The notes under the pieces: model-generated
What the model was told of the DNA's origin: nothing
Seen by the model: only the letters and a program-made list of their open reading frames with translations
Database searches by the model: none
Program-made: the position numbers and the translations under genes
Origin: an uncultured bacterium
GTDB taxonomy: Bacteria; Cyanobacteriota; Vampirovibrionia; Gastranaerophilales; Gastranaerophilaceae
Reading direction: 5' to 3'
DNA length: 64,000 nt
NCBI GenBank assembly: GCA_949288725.1
Contig: CASELF010000056.1
Location: forward strand, 1 to 64,000
Shown: in pieces, positions 8,195 to 16,164 of the stretch
How positions within the stretch are numbered: position 1 is the stretch's first letter
How the letters are laid out: each line of letters starts with the position of its first letter

Positions 8195-9091
8195 TTATGG
8201 CTTTTGGAACACAAAAAGATATTCGTGAGTAAATATGCTAAACCCACCAGCCAAAGCACGGTATCTCCAAAGGTTAGCCGTTTTACCTTTTCCTCTTTCA
8301 TTACCTTGAATATCTTTAACAATTGTAGATTTCAGTTTAAATCCGATTTTTCTCATTCTATCCATACATTCAAAACCAAGAGGCTGAACTTCTGAATTTT
8401 TATAACTATCGCCGATAATCAAACAAGCAAATCTACCGCTTTCTAACAAATCGTAACCATTTCTTGCAACTTTTTCAAACAAGTCATAAAATTCTTCTGT
8501 TGTAGCACAATTTGACAAATCTTCTTTTCTATCGGAGAACTTAATAATATCATCATAAGGCGGATGTAACATTAAGAATTGCGCTTTTTCTTCACCCATA
8601 ATTTCTAATCTGCCCTTAATTTTATCAACGGCAATATCAGAGGCTGAATCTGCACAAATAATATTTACATCAGTAACCAACTGTTTAGGAGTAAATTTTT
8701 CAGAAACACTTTCAGCAAGTTCAGGCTTCAACTCTACACCAATACAACGTCTATTCATATTAATAGCTTCAATCCCTGAAGTTCCTGAGCCGAAAAACAA
8801 ATCTAATACAACATCTCCTTTTTTAGTGTAACGTTCATACATTTGTTGCGCAATTTGCGGAATATAATTTCCGTGATATTCGTTAGAATGACCATTTTCT
8901 TTCAATCTTGAAGGGAATTGCCATAGAGTACCTGTTAATATATGAGCATAATCTCGCCATCTTTTCAGGTTTATATCACTGTATTTGGTTGTTTTTACAT
9001 CAGGTTGTTTTACAATCTGCAAGCCGTTATTATTATCCGGCTTCAATTTTAAATTAGATAAAACTTTCTTAACCAAAATCTCCTCCGCCAA
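8195..9091 (-). CDS. Orphan DNA (N4-cytosine or N6-adenine) methyltransferase
   Basis: The protein of up to 298 aa has methyltransferase motif I at VVLDLFFGSGTSGIEA (about residue 94) with the SAM acidic residue in CIGVELKPE, and catalytic motif IV as HPPYDDI (about residue 176), a (D/N/S)PPY variant. The ending resembles a short target-recognition tail. No restriction endonuclease or specificity subunit is nearby, so it is likely a solitary methylase; the recognised sequence is unknown. Every possible start is TTG: the frame opens at 9091 right after a stop codon, but a second TTG at 9076 has a perfect GGAGGAG five bases upstream and may be the true start, shortening the protein by 5 residues. 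Confidence 0.88.
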   Translation of the reverse strand: MAEEILVKKVLSNLKLKPDNNNGLQIVKQPDVKTTKYSDINLKRWRDYAHILTGTLWQFPSRLKENGHSNEYHGNYIPQIAQQMYERYTKKGDVVLDLFFGSGTSGIEAINMNRRCIGVELKPELAESVSEKFTPKQLVTDVNIICADSASDIAVDKIKGRLEIMGEEKAQFLMLHPPYDDIIKFSDRKEDLSNCATTEEFYDLFEKVARNGYDLLESGRFACLIIGDSYKNSEVQPLGFECMDRMRKIGFKLKSTIVKDIQGNERGKGKTANLWRYRALAGGFSIFTHEYLFVFQKP

Positions 9092-9216
9092 TCAATATTC
9101 AATTATTGTTCAAGTCTAATATACAAATCTATCGTATAAAAATGTTTCAAATTTGTAATCAAACGTTTAGATGATTTTGTGTTTGATGTAGATTAGGATT
9201 AAATTAAGGGGGATAT

Positions 9217-11016
9217 ATGGGAAGGATTAAACAATTATCCAAACATTTGATAAACCAGATAGCAGCAGGAGAAGTAATAGAGCGTCCGGCATCGGTAGTA
9301 AAAGAATTAACAGAGAATTCAATTGATGCAGGAGCAACACGAATAAGTATCGAAATCAATAATGAATGCAGAGATATCCGCGTTGCGGATAACGGTTGCG
9401 GGATACATCCTGACGATATAATGTTAGCATTCTCAAAACACGCAACAAGCAAACTGCAAGAAGATGAAGATTTATTTGATATAAAAACTTTAGGTTTCAG
9501 AGGAGAAGCACTGGCAAGTATAATCTCTATATCCAAAGTTACTTGTATAACAAGAACCAAAGATTTTGAAACAGGAACAAAAGTACAATGTGAAAACTCA
9601 GAAGTAACAAAAACAGAAACAGGCTGCGCTGTTGGAACAATAATGAATATTAAAGATTTATTTTACAATATTCCTGTAAGATTAAAATTCCTAAAAAATC
9701 AAAATACAGAATTTTCATACATTCAAGAAATAGTTCAGTCAATTGCACTTTCCCACCCTGAAGTTGCTATTGAATTGAAGAAAAACGGAAAAACTTCACT
9801 AAAAACCACAGGGCAAAATAACCTTACCCAATGCATAAAAGAAGTTTTCTCATCAGATGTAACAAACAACTTAAAAGAGGTCCTGAAAACCGATAAACTA
9901 TCAGGTCTAAAAATCTATGGATATGTAAGCACACCTGATTATACCCGTTCAAGCAAAAAGAATTATCATATCTACATAAATTCAAGAACCGTAAAATGCC
10001 CGATATTCCAAAAAGCAATTGATATGGTATATAAACACCTAACAGCAAACAACAAATACCCATTTGTCGTTCTTAATTTAGAAATTCCACCACACGATGT
10101 TGATGTAAATGTTCACCCAACCAAAAAAGAAGTTCGCTACAAAAACCCTAATCAAATATTTAATTTCATATATTCATCAATAGAAGCAGGACTTGCCAAT
10201 TATAAAGAAACACAACTTCAAACAAACACCCCTACTTTGACAAACAATACTATTGAATATAATAGAAATAATTTTCAAACAACAGCACCGGAAATATTTT
10301 CTCAAACACAGATGAATAATGAAGTTCTGGTGGACGAAAAAGCCGATACCATATTTGTTCCTGAAAATAAAATGAACATTTTTCCTATCAAAAATACGAA
10401 CCAAAATGAAATAATAAAACAAGAACAAATATTTCACCCTCAACAAACCCAAGAAATAGAACCTCAAGATAACATTATAGGACAATACCACGATACATAT
10501 ATATTAATAGATACAGAAGAAGGACTTGAGATTGTTGATCAACATATAGCAGAAGAAAGATATATTTATGAAAAATTAAAAAATGAAAAAGATGTAGTAT
10601 CTCAAATGCTTTTTATATCAGACCTTATTCATCTATCCTCAACAGAAATTGAGATAATAAAAGAGAATAAAGACAAATTTGAAAGATTTGGATATGGAAT
10701 AGAAATTATAGATGATAACAATATAACATTTAGAAAAGTTCCGCAATTATTAACAAAAGTAAATCCTAAAGATATAATCGCCGACATCTTAGATAACATA
10801 GAAGGCGATATAAATAATCTTGAAGAAAAAATACTGATAACAACCTCTTGCAAAGCCGCAGTAAAAGCCAATACAAAACTTTCTATATGGCAAATGCAAG
10901 ATATAATAAAAAAATGGCGGACGACAAAAATGCCATATACCTGTCCGCACGGACGCCCGATTTGCAAACTAATACCACACAAAGAATTAGCCGGCTATTT
11001 TCAGCGCAATAAATAA
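9217..11016 (+). CDS. mutL: DNA mismatch repair protein MutL, endonuclease type
   Basis: The 599-aa protein has the GHKL ATPase motifs in order: QIAAGEVIERPASVVKEL, NSIDAGAT, DNGCGI, and ATSK with GFRGEALASI. The middle is an Asn/Gln-rich linker (residues about 330-420). The C-terminal domain has DQHIAEERYIYE, a variant of DQHA(x)2E(x)4E with Ile for Ala, plus SCKAAVKAN and CPHGRP, the metal-binding parts of a nicking MutL as in organisms without MutH. MutS is not in this window. AGGGGG precedes the ATG closely. MutL nicks the new strand after mismatch recognition. Confidence 0.97.
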   Translation: MGRIKQLSKHLINQIAAGEVIERPASVVKELTENSIDAGATRISIEINNECRDIRVADNGCGIHPDDIMLAFSKHATSKLQEDEDLFDIKTLGFRGEALASIISISKVTCITRTKDFETGTKVQCENSEVTKTETGCAVGTIMNIKDLFYNIPVRLKFLKNQNTEFSYIQEIVQSIALSHPEVAIELKKNGKTSLKTTGQNNLTQCIKEVFSSDVTNNLKEVLKTDKLSGLKIYGYVSTPDYTRSSKKNYHIYINSRTVKCPIFQKAIDMVYKHLTANNKYPFVVLNLEIPPHDVDVNVHPTKKEVRYKNPNQIFNFIYSSIEAGLANYKETQLQTNTPTLTNNTIEYNRNNFQTTAPEIFSQTQMNNEVLVDEKADTIFVPENKMNIFPIKNTNQNEIIKQEQIFHPQQTQEIEPQDNIIGQYHDTYILIDTEEGLEIVDQHIAEERYIYEKLKNEKDVVSQMLFISDLIHLSSTEIEIIKENKDKFERFGYGIEIIDDNNITFRKVPQLLTKVNPKDIIADILDNIEGDINNLEEKILITTSCKAAVKANTKLSIWQMQDIIKKWRTTKMPYTCPHGRPICKLIPHKELAGYFQRNK

Positions 11017-11060
11017 CAAGAAAATTATTACAAAACATATACAAATTTCAAATATAATAA

Positions 11061-11089
11061 TTGACAAAAGTAGCAGATTTTGCTACAAT
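11061..11089 (+). promoter_or_regulatory. Consensus sigma70-type promoter with operator in the spacer
   Basis: TTGACA (11061-11066), 17 bp, TACAAT (11084-11089). The spacer holds an inverted repeat GTAGCA / TGCTAC (11070-11075, 11081-11086, 5-bp gap) running into the -10 box, a natural place for a repressor. It also decides the next gene's start: an upstream TTG at 11061 is the -35 box, not a start codon. Confidence 0.8.
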
Positions 11090-11108
11090 TATAGTAGGAG
11101 TGTGTAGT

Positions 11109-11459
11109 ATGGACGCATTAGCGAAACAAGCATTAATTAGTAGGAATTATAATCACATATATGCCCACGAAATGGCACATAAAACTGCCGGAGGAAGTTT
11201 TGCGGGAGCCATAGCGATAGAGAAGAATTCAGATGGCATCCCAGTATCAGGACATGTGCCTATAGCAATGCCGGTTTTAGATAAAAGAAATCCACAGAAT
11301 ACAATAGATCACGCAAATACCGTAATAAGAGCAGCATTAGCACCATCAGATCCATCAGGACAAGATTTCAAGGTTGCAAATCAGGCTGCCAGAATAAAAA
11401 TGCAAGCCATGGCTTGTAAAACAAAACATCAAGGTAACAGATTGGACGTAAACGCATAA
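11109..11459 (+). CDS. Small putative zinc metalloprotease (SprA-related / CJM1_0395-like)
   Basis: The 116-aa protein contains HEMAH (an HExxH zinc motif) in YAHEMAHKTAGG, then DGIPVSGHVPIAMPV and SDPSGQDFKVANQAARIKM. This order of blocks fits the SprA-related putative metalloprotease family (HE..H, G.DG....G.V, ...P..PS.QD..VA..A), known only by sequence. The ATG at 11109 is preceded by TAGGAG and lies about 13 nt after the predicted transcription start. It has no signal peptide, so a cytoplasmic place is likely. It stands alone between mutL and ftsZ with its own strong promoter. Confidence 0.7.
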   Translation: MDALAKQALISRNYNHIYAHEMAHKTAGGSFAGAIAIEKNSDGIPVSGHVPIAMPVLDKRNPQNTIDHANTVIRAALAPSDPSGQDFKVANQAARIKMQAMACKTKHQGNRLDVNA

Positions 11460-11538
11460 TATTTATTACCATTATGCACTCCGTGTAATTACATATATTA
11501 CGAAAAATTCAAATATGTGTAATGTTGAATTTTTTGTA

Positions 11539-11573
11539 TATAATGTAGTTATGACATAATATACATAGGAGGT
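11539..11573 (+). promoter_or_regulatory. ftsZ -10 box and strong ribosome site
   Basis: TATAAT at 11539-11544 with a TG three to four bases upstream, but no good -35 box at normal spacing. AGGAGGT at 11567-11573 directly precedes the ftsZ ATG. Confidence 0.55.
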
Positions 11574-11576
11574 ATA

Positions 11577-12734
11577 ATGGAAAATATCGTATCATCAAGT
11601 TATGACAACAATCACGTATCAAATATAAATCCGACCAAAATAAAAGTAGTCGGAGTAGGTGGAGGCGGGGGAAACGCAGTTAACCGAATGATAAAAGCGA
11701 AATTAGCCGGAGTTGAATTCTGGTTAATGAATACGGATTTGCAAGTTTTAACATATAGCAATGTTCAACATAAATTACAACTAGGCTCAACAACCACAAA
11801 AGGCTTAGGAGCAGGCGGCGATCCAACAACAGGAGAAAAAGCTGCAATAGAAAATAAAGATGACATAATGAAAGCACTTGATGGTGCAGATATGGTTTTT
11901 GTCACCGCCGGAATGGGTGGAGGAACAGGAACAGGAGCAGCACCTGTAGTAGCACAAATTGCAAAAGATTTAGGCATCTTAACTATTGCTTTTGTAACAA
12001 AACCTTTCAGTTGGGAAGGTAAAAAGAGAATGGCTCAAGCCGAAGCAGGTATTGAAAAATTAAAGAAATATGTAGATGCAATTTTGGTTGTACCGAATGA
12101 TAAACTTCTTCAAGTTGTTGAACGTCAAATCGGAATTAGAGAAGCCTTCTGCGTAACTGATGAAGTACTATATAGAGGTATTCAAGGTATATCTGATATC
12201 ATTACAATTCCTGGAATGATAAATATTGACTTTGCAGATGTAAGAAAAGTTGTAAAAGATTCAGGTACAGCATTGATGGGTATAGGAAGAGCTCAAGGTG
12301 AAGGAAGAGCAATTAAGGCCGCTGAAATGGCAATTAATTCCCAACTTCTTGAATCTTCTATTGATGGTGCTAAAGGTATTATCGTTAATATTACAGGTAG
12401 TTCAAATATGACATTATATGAAATTAATGATGCTACAAACATTATTAATAATGTTGTTAATGAAGATGCTGACGTAATTATAGGTACTGCAATAAATGAA
12501 GCATTCCAAAACGAAATTCAAATAACAGTAATAGCAACAGGATTTTCCGGAAAATCACAGCCATCATTAACAACCCCTCAGTTGTCAGCGGCTGAATATT
12601 TTCAAGGAAAAACCACACCAACAATTAATTCATCAATATCAACAGGTTCATCATCAACATCCTCCAGCAATATAGGATTTCCGAAGATTCCTGCTATGAA
12701 TCTTGATGTTCCTGACTTTTTAAAGAAAAATTAA
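11577..12734 (+). CDS. ftsZ: Cell division protein FtsZ
   Basis: FtsZ is the tubulin-like GTPase that forms the division ring. The 385-aa protein has the N-terminal VVGVGGGGGNAVNRM, the tubulin signature GGGTGTGAAPVVA, and the synergy loop with NIDFADVRKV. A short Ser/Thr-rich linker (about residues 340-370) leads to the C-terminal tail DVPDFLKKN, the usual binding tail for membrane anchors. It is transcribed alone rather than behind ftsQ/ftsA, and is closed by a clear terminator. Confidence 0.98.
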   Translation: MENIVSSSYDNNHVSNINPTKIKVVGVGGGGGNAVNRMIKAKLAGVEFWLMNTDLQVLTYSNVQHKLQLGSTTTKGLGAGGDPTTGEKAAIENKDDIMKALDGADMVFVTAGMGGGTGTGAAPVVAQIAKDLGILTIAFVTKPFSWEGKKRMAQAEAGIEKLKKYVDAILVVPNDKLLQVVERQIGIREAFCVTDEVLYRGIQGISDIITIPGMINIDFADVRKVVKDSGTALMGIGRAQGEGRAIKAAEMAINSQLLESSIDGAKGIIVNITGSSNMTLYEINDATNIINNVVNEDADVIIGTAINEAFQNEIQITVIATGFSGKSQPSLTTPQLSAAEYFQGKTTPTINSSISTGSSSTSSSNIGFPKIPAMNLDVPDFLKKN

Positions 12735-12760
12735 TCTTTTAAAACCATACAATATATGAA

Positions 12761-12788
12761 AAGTTCCCTAATACAGGGAACTTTTTTA
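12761..12788 (+). terminator. ftsZ terminator
   Basis: A 9-bp stem AAGTTCCCT / AGGGAACTT with loop AATAC is followed by TTTTT. Confidence 0.9.
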
Positions 12789-13188
12789 TTGCGCATTTTT
12801 ACCAGAAAATTTCAAAATCACAAATATTGTAAACAAAAGTAAAGCACTCAAACCCAGTTATTTCAAGAAGTTTTATAATTTTACAAAATTTTACCAATAT
12901 TTGTTAAAGTTTACTTTTACAAATGACGAAAAACATATAAAAGATTATTACACCTAATTGTAGAAAGAGAACAATGGTAAAATTAATTTCTCCAAGGGCA
13001 AAGCCTTCTTAACAAAAGTTAATACTTTTAGAAATCACCTAAAACCCTAATTCTAGGCGATTTAGAGAGTTTGTATATACTCATAATATACAAAACAAAT
13101 AAAAAATAGGCAATTTTTAAATAAAAAATACGTTTATTTAACTATAAAACAAAAAAGCAAAGTATAAAGAAAGAAAGGACAAGAAAAA
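12789..13188. other. Long AT-rich leader upstream of the 840-aa gene
   Basis: About 400 bp without a gene. I see an imperfect hairpin at 13032-13063 (arms AAATC.CCTA / TAGG.GATTT) and the dyad TTAAC-AAAA-GTTAA at 13009-13022, which resembles the GTTACAAAAGTTAA boxes elsewhere in the window. A clear ribosome site GAAAGGA lies before the ATG at 13189. No convincing small ORF. Confidence 0.5.
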
Positions 13189-15711
13189 ATGAGTGGAGAA
13201 GTGAACAATAATGCTTCAATCAATACCAGGTACGCCCAGTACATGGACAAATTGAACAGCGATGTAAAAAGTGGCAAAACCACGACAAAAGAAGCTCAAC
13301 AAGCATTATTAGAATTTAGGAAAGAGAATCAAATAGGTGAATTTGCGCCTAAAACAGTATCAGATGCAGAACTTGAAGCAAAAGAATCTGCAGGTGCAGC
13401 ATTTGGCTTTACAAAAACCACCACCCAAAATTATGCAGCATCAACAACACCAACAGCAGATGCAGCAAAAGGCAATGAAGAAGTACAGCAAAATCAAAAA
13501 CCAAAAGAATATACACCAATCCAAGAATTATTGTTAAAACAAGGACAAGCAAAATACCCAGACAATGGTGTAACATTGGATGATAAAGGTAATATTATTG
13601 TAAAAGATAAAAAGACAGGCGAAATAGATGAAGCCAAAACAAAAGAAGCAAAAGAAATCAAAGTTGACGGCAGCACATCTGAAGTAACAATAAAAGAAGG
13701 TTCTGCAAAACCTGACGTTAAATTAACTGTACCTAATCAAAAAAGTGTCGAAGATATGAAACAATATGACACTAAGAAAGAAGCACATAATGAGTTTACA
13801 ACAGGTTCAAAAGCAGATACAGAAAGCGCAAAAGCCGACTATGAAAAACAAAAAGATCAAATAAAAGACCTACAAGACGAAGCAAAAAGACTTGATAAAG
13901 AAGGCAACTACCAAGAGTCAGTCCGAATAAGAGTCGAAATAGCCATGAAAGAAAAAGAGCTTCAAAAATTAGAAAACAAATATGAAAATGCAAAAGCACT
14001 AAGCAGTACACGAGGAGAACGAGGTATTGCAAGAGCAGCAAAACGAAACGCTAAAAACTATGATAATATAGACAATGTTCACCAAGTCTTTACATCTAAA
14101 GCTGCAAGAGATGCATACCTCAAAGAGCATCCTGAAGAAAAAGATCATGCCGTAGTATTATCCAAAAAACAAAATTCGACATTAAGTAAAGCAATTGGTT
14201 ATTCACAAGCATACATAAAAATAGCAGAAGAAGATTTAGCAAATGCAACAGATCCAGCAGCAAAAGCAGAAGCCGAAGCAAGACTAAACGAAGCCAAAGC
14301 AAAATATGGTGATTTAGCAACCTGTATGGATGAAAAAGGTAATATAGATGCTAAAAAACTTCAAAGTGGTTTAATGGTATTTTCAGGAGCAGACGGACGC
14401 TTCAATATTGATGAAAAAGATGAAGTTGCCAAAAAATTCGGACTATCAAGATCAAAAGTAAGAAGTTTAGCATCAGAAGTCGGATTTGGAAATGAAAGTG
14501 CAACACTTAGAAGATTTGGAGCAGCTGGAGCAGCTGCAGCCGCAACAGCACTTGGCAGTTTAATCGGACCACACAAGAAAACTGCAAGAAGTGAATCACA
14601 TGCAAGTTCAACAGCGACACAAACAGTAACACAAACAGCCTCCGAAACAGCAACCGCAACCGCACACGCATTTGATGAACAAACATCAGTTGAAATATAC
14701 AAATTCTTAGATAGCAGTGGAAACCCTGTATTTAAAGAAATTTCTGCAACAGCAAAAGCAGAAGCAACAGAGACTGTATCAAAAACAGCAACGGCAACAG
14801 CAACGGCAACAGCAACTACAACAGCCGTAGCAGATGCAGTAGCTTCAGCATGTGCTAAGGTTCCGGTTCTTGGACAATTGGCAGGACCAGTAATTGCAGG
14901 TATTTCAGCATTTATTATTGCTAACCCACAATCAAAAGATGCATTTAATGGAAATTCTGTAGATACAGTACTTGAAAATCTAAATGCTGTATCAGGACGT
15001 GACAACAAGAAAATTGTTGCACAAATTCAAAATATGGAAATTACAGGTGATACGACAAGAGATAAAGCAATCAAAGCAGCAGTAATAGAAGCTTCTCTTG
15101 GCGGAGAAAGTGCAAAAGCAAATACAGAAGAATTACTTGCAGCATACCAAAACTTAGTAGATACAAAAAATGCACTTGATAAAATCAATAATTTACCACC
15201 AGTTGAGGAACCAACAGTGGCAACAACCCCAACAGTGCCATCTGAACCAACAATATCAACCACTCCAACGGTACCATCAGAACCTTGTACAGATTGGGAG
15301 ACAAGAAATTCTCACAGTGAACCAATTCCATCAAGAGAAGTAATGGGACACGGACAATCTCCATACTGGATAGCAAAAGGTTATATAAACTCTAACGGAG
15401 AAGAATTAACCCCTGCACAACGTAAAGAAGTACAAAAACTACTTGGCAAAGAAGAAAATAAACAAGTCCAAGAAAGAGGTAACTTTAATGGTTCACGTAT
15501 CGGATACAGATATAGAAAAGAGATTACTCTATCAGACGGAACAGTCGTGAAACTTGCAGATGATGCAGCAAAACGTATTGGTACCGGCAAAATGGTAAAA
15601 ACCAGAAAAGTAATCAAAAACGGTAAAATGATTATCGAACAAAGAGAAGTCGATTGTGAAACAAGAAAACCTGTTGATGGACCAACCGGTCAATGGCACA
15701 GGGTTGAGTAA
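13189..15711 (+). CDS. Large unknown low-complexity protein with degenerate LysM-like C-terminus
   Basis: I do not recognise this 840-aa protein as a whole. It has no signal peptide. Residues about 200-390 are strongly charged and likely coiled coil. GADGRFNIDEKDE near residue 400 looks like an EF-hand-type loop. About 440-460 is Ala/Gly-rich and hydrophobic, 470-500 and 525-545 are Thr/Ala dipeptide runs, and 555-578 is hydrophobic enough to span a membrane. Two copies of TPTVPSEP follow near residue 690. The end (GHGQSPYWIAKGYI ... ITLSDGTVVKL) resembles a stretched LysM domain like the one in the protein at 48266. GAAAGGA precedes the start. A long leader and a terminator make it a single-gene unit. 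A surface or envelope role is inference. Confidence 0.7.
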   Translation: MSGEVNNNASINTRYAQYMDKLNSDVKSGKTTTKEAQQALLEFRKENQIGEFAPKTVSDAELEAKESAGAAFGFTKTTTQNYAASTTPTADAAKGNEEVQQNQKPKEYTPIQELLLKQGQAKYPDNGVTLDDKGNIIVKDKKTGEIDEAKTKEAKEIKVDGSTSEVTIKEGSAKPDVKLTVPNQKSVEDMKQYDTKKEAHNEFTTGSKADTESAKADYEKQKDQIKDLQDEAKRLDKEGNYQESVRIRVEIAMKEKELQKLENKYENAKALSSTRGERGIARAAKRNAKNYDNIDNVHQVFTSKAARDAYLKEHPEEKDHAVVLSKKQNSTLSKAIGYSQAYIKIAEEDLANATDPAAKAEAEARLNEAKAKYGDLATCMDEKGNIDAKKLQSGLMVFSGADGRFNIDEKDEVAKKFGLSRSKVRSLASEVGFGNESATLRRFGAAGAAAAATALGSLIGPHKKTARSESHASSTATQTVTQTASETATATAHAFDEQTSVEIYKFLDSSGNPVFKEISATAKAEATETVSKTATATATATATTTAVADAVASACAKVPVLGQLAGPVIAGISAFIIANPQSKDAFNGNSVDTVLENLNAVSGRDNKKIVAQIQNMEITGDTTRDKAIKAAVIEASLGGESAKANTEELLAAYQNLVDTKNALDKINNLPPVEEPTVATTPTVPSEPTISTTPTVPSEPCTDWETRNSHSEPIPSREVMGHGQSPYWIAKGYINSNGEELTPAQRKEVQKLLGKEENKQVQERGNFNGSRIGYRYRKEITLSDGTVVKLADDAAKRIGTGKMVKTRKVIKNGKMIIEQREVDCETRKPVDGPTGQWHRVE

Positions 15712-15732
15712 AACTAACTTAGAATATAGTTT

Positions 15733-15773
15733 AATGAGCGGACAAATTTAAAAATTTGTCCGCTCATTTTTTA
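15733..15773 (+). terminator. Terminator of the 840-aa gene
   Basis: A 17-bp inverted repeat, arms AATGAGCGGACAAATTT and its complement, followed by TTTTTTA. Confidence 0.92.
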
Positions 15774-15808
15774 CTTTAGATTTACACCAAATTAACAATA
15801 AATTCTTT

Positions 15809-16057
15809 TTAACAACCACCACTTATTGAAGAGTGGAATGTTCTTGAAATAACATCGTCTTGTTGTTCTTTTGTTAATTTAATAAAGTTTACAGCATAAC
15901 CTGATACTCTAACTGTTAATTGAGGATATTTTTCAGGATGTGCTTGAGCATCTAACAAGGTTTCTCTGTTAAATACATTTACATTCAAATGGTGTCCGCC
16001 TTTTTCAACATAACCATCTAACAAATTTATTAAGTTTTCTTCTTGCATTGTAGTCAT
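15809..16057 (-). CDS. grcA: Detached glycyl-radical domain of pyruvate formate-lyase (GrcA-like)
   Basis: The 82-aa protein equals the C-terminal domain of full-length Pfl[20 protein letters not shown], then [17 protein letters not shown], whose Gly in RVSGYAV is the radical site, then [14 protein letters not shown]. In E. coli the free protein GrcA (YfiD) has this form and replaces an oxygen-damaged PFL end. Here the adjacent large PFL protein has no such domain, so this chain must supply the radical. It ends SISGGC, a Cys-bearing tail. AGGAG precedes the ATG by 8 bp. It lies 107 bp after pflB on the same strand and has its own promoter. Confidence 0.95.
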   Translation of the reverse strand: MTTMQEENLINLLDGYVEKGGHHLNVNVFNRETLLDAQAHPEKYPQLTVRVSGYAVNFIKLTKEQQDDVISRTFHSSISGGC

Positions 16058-16080
16058 TGTTTAATCTCCTTTCATTGGAT

Positions 16081-16097
16081 TTTGAGCAATACTCAAA
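16081..16097 (-). promoter_or_regulatory. Palindrome in the grcA leader
   Basis: TTTGAG-CAATA-CTCAAA, a 6-bp inverted repeat 24-40 bp upstream of the grcA ATG and downstream of its promoter. It could be an operator or an mRNA hairpin near the ribosome site. No T-run follows it, so it is not a terminator. Confidence 0.45.
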
Positions 16098-16132
16098 TTA
16101 TTTTAACTATTATATATTTTTAGAATAAAGAT

Positions 16133-16162
16133 ATTATAACATATTTTTCATAATAATATCAA
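16133..16162 (-). promoter_or_regulatory. Promoter of grcA
   Basis: On the minus strand TTGATA (16157-16162), 18 bp, TATAAT (16133-16138), with an extended -10 TGT directly upstream. The -35 box begins 3 bp after the pflB stop codon. Confidence 0.75.
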
Positions 16163-16164
16163 TT

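Noticed and set aside
9158-9187. ATCAAAC / GTTTGAT inverted repeat before mutL
   Set aside because: A 7-bp arm with a 16-bp gap in AT-rich DNA is not distinctive.
13032-13066. Sigma28-type promoter before the 840-aa gene (TAAAACCC ... GGCGATTT)
   Set aside because: The spacing is 8 or 9 instead of 11 and both boxes are poor.
14361-15008. 215-codon Ala/Val-rich frame on the minus strand inside the 840-aa gene
   Set aside because: It is the shadow of the Thr/Ala-rich coding tract, with no ribosome site or family.
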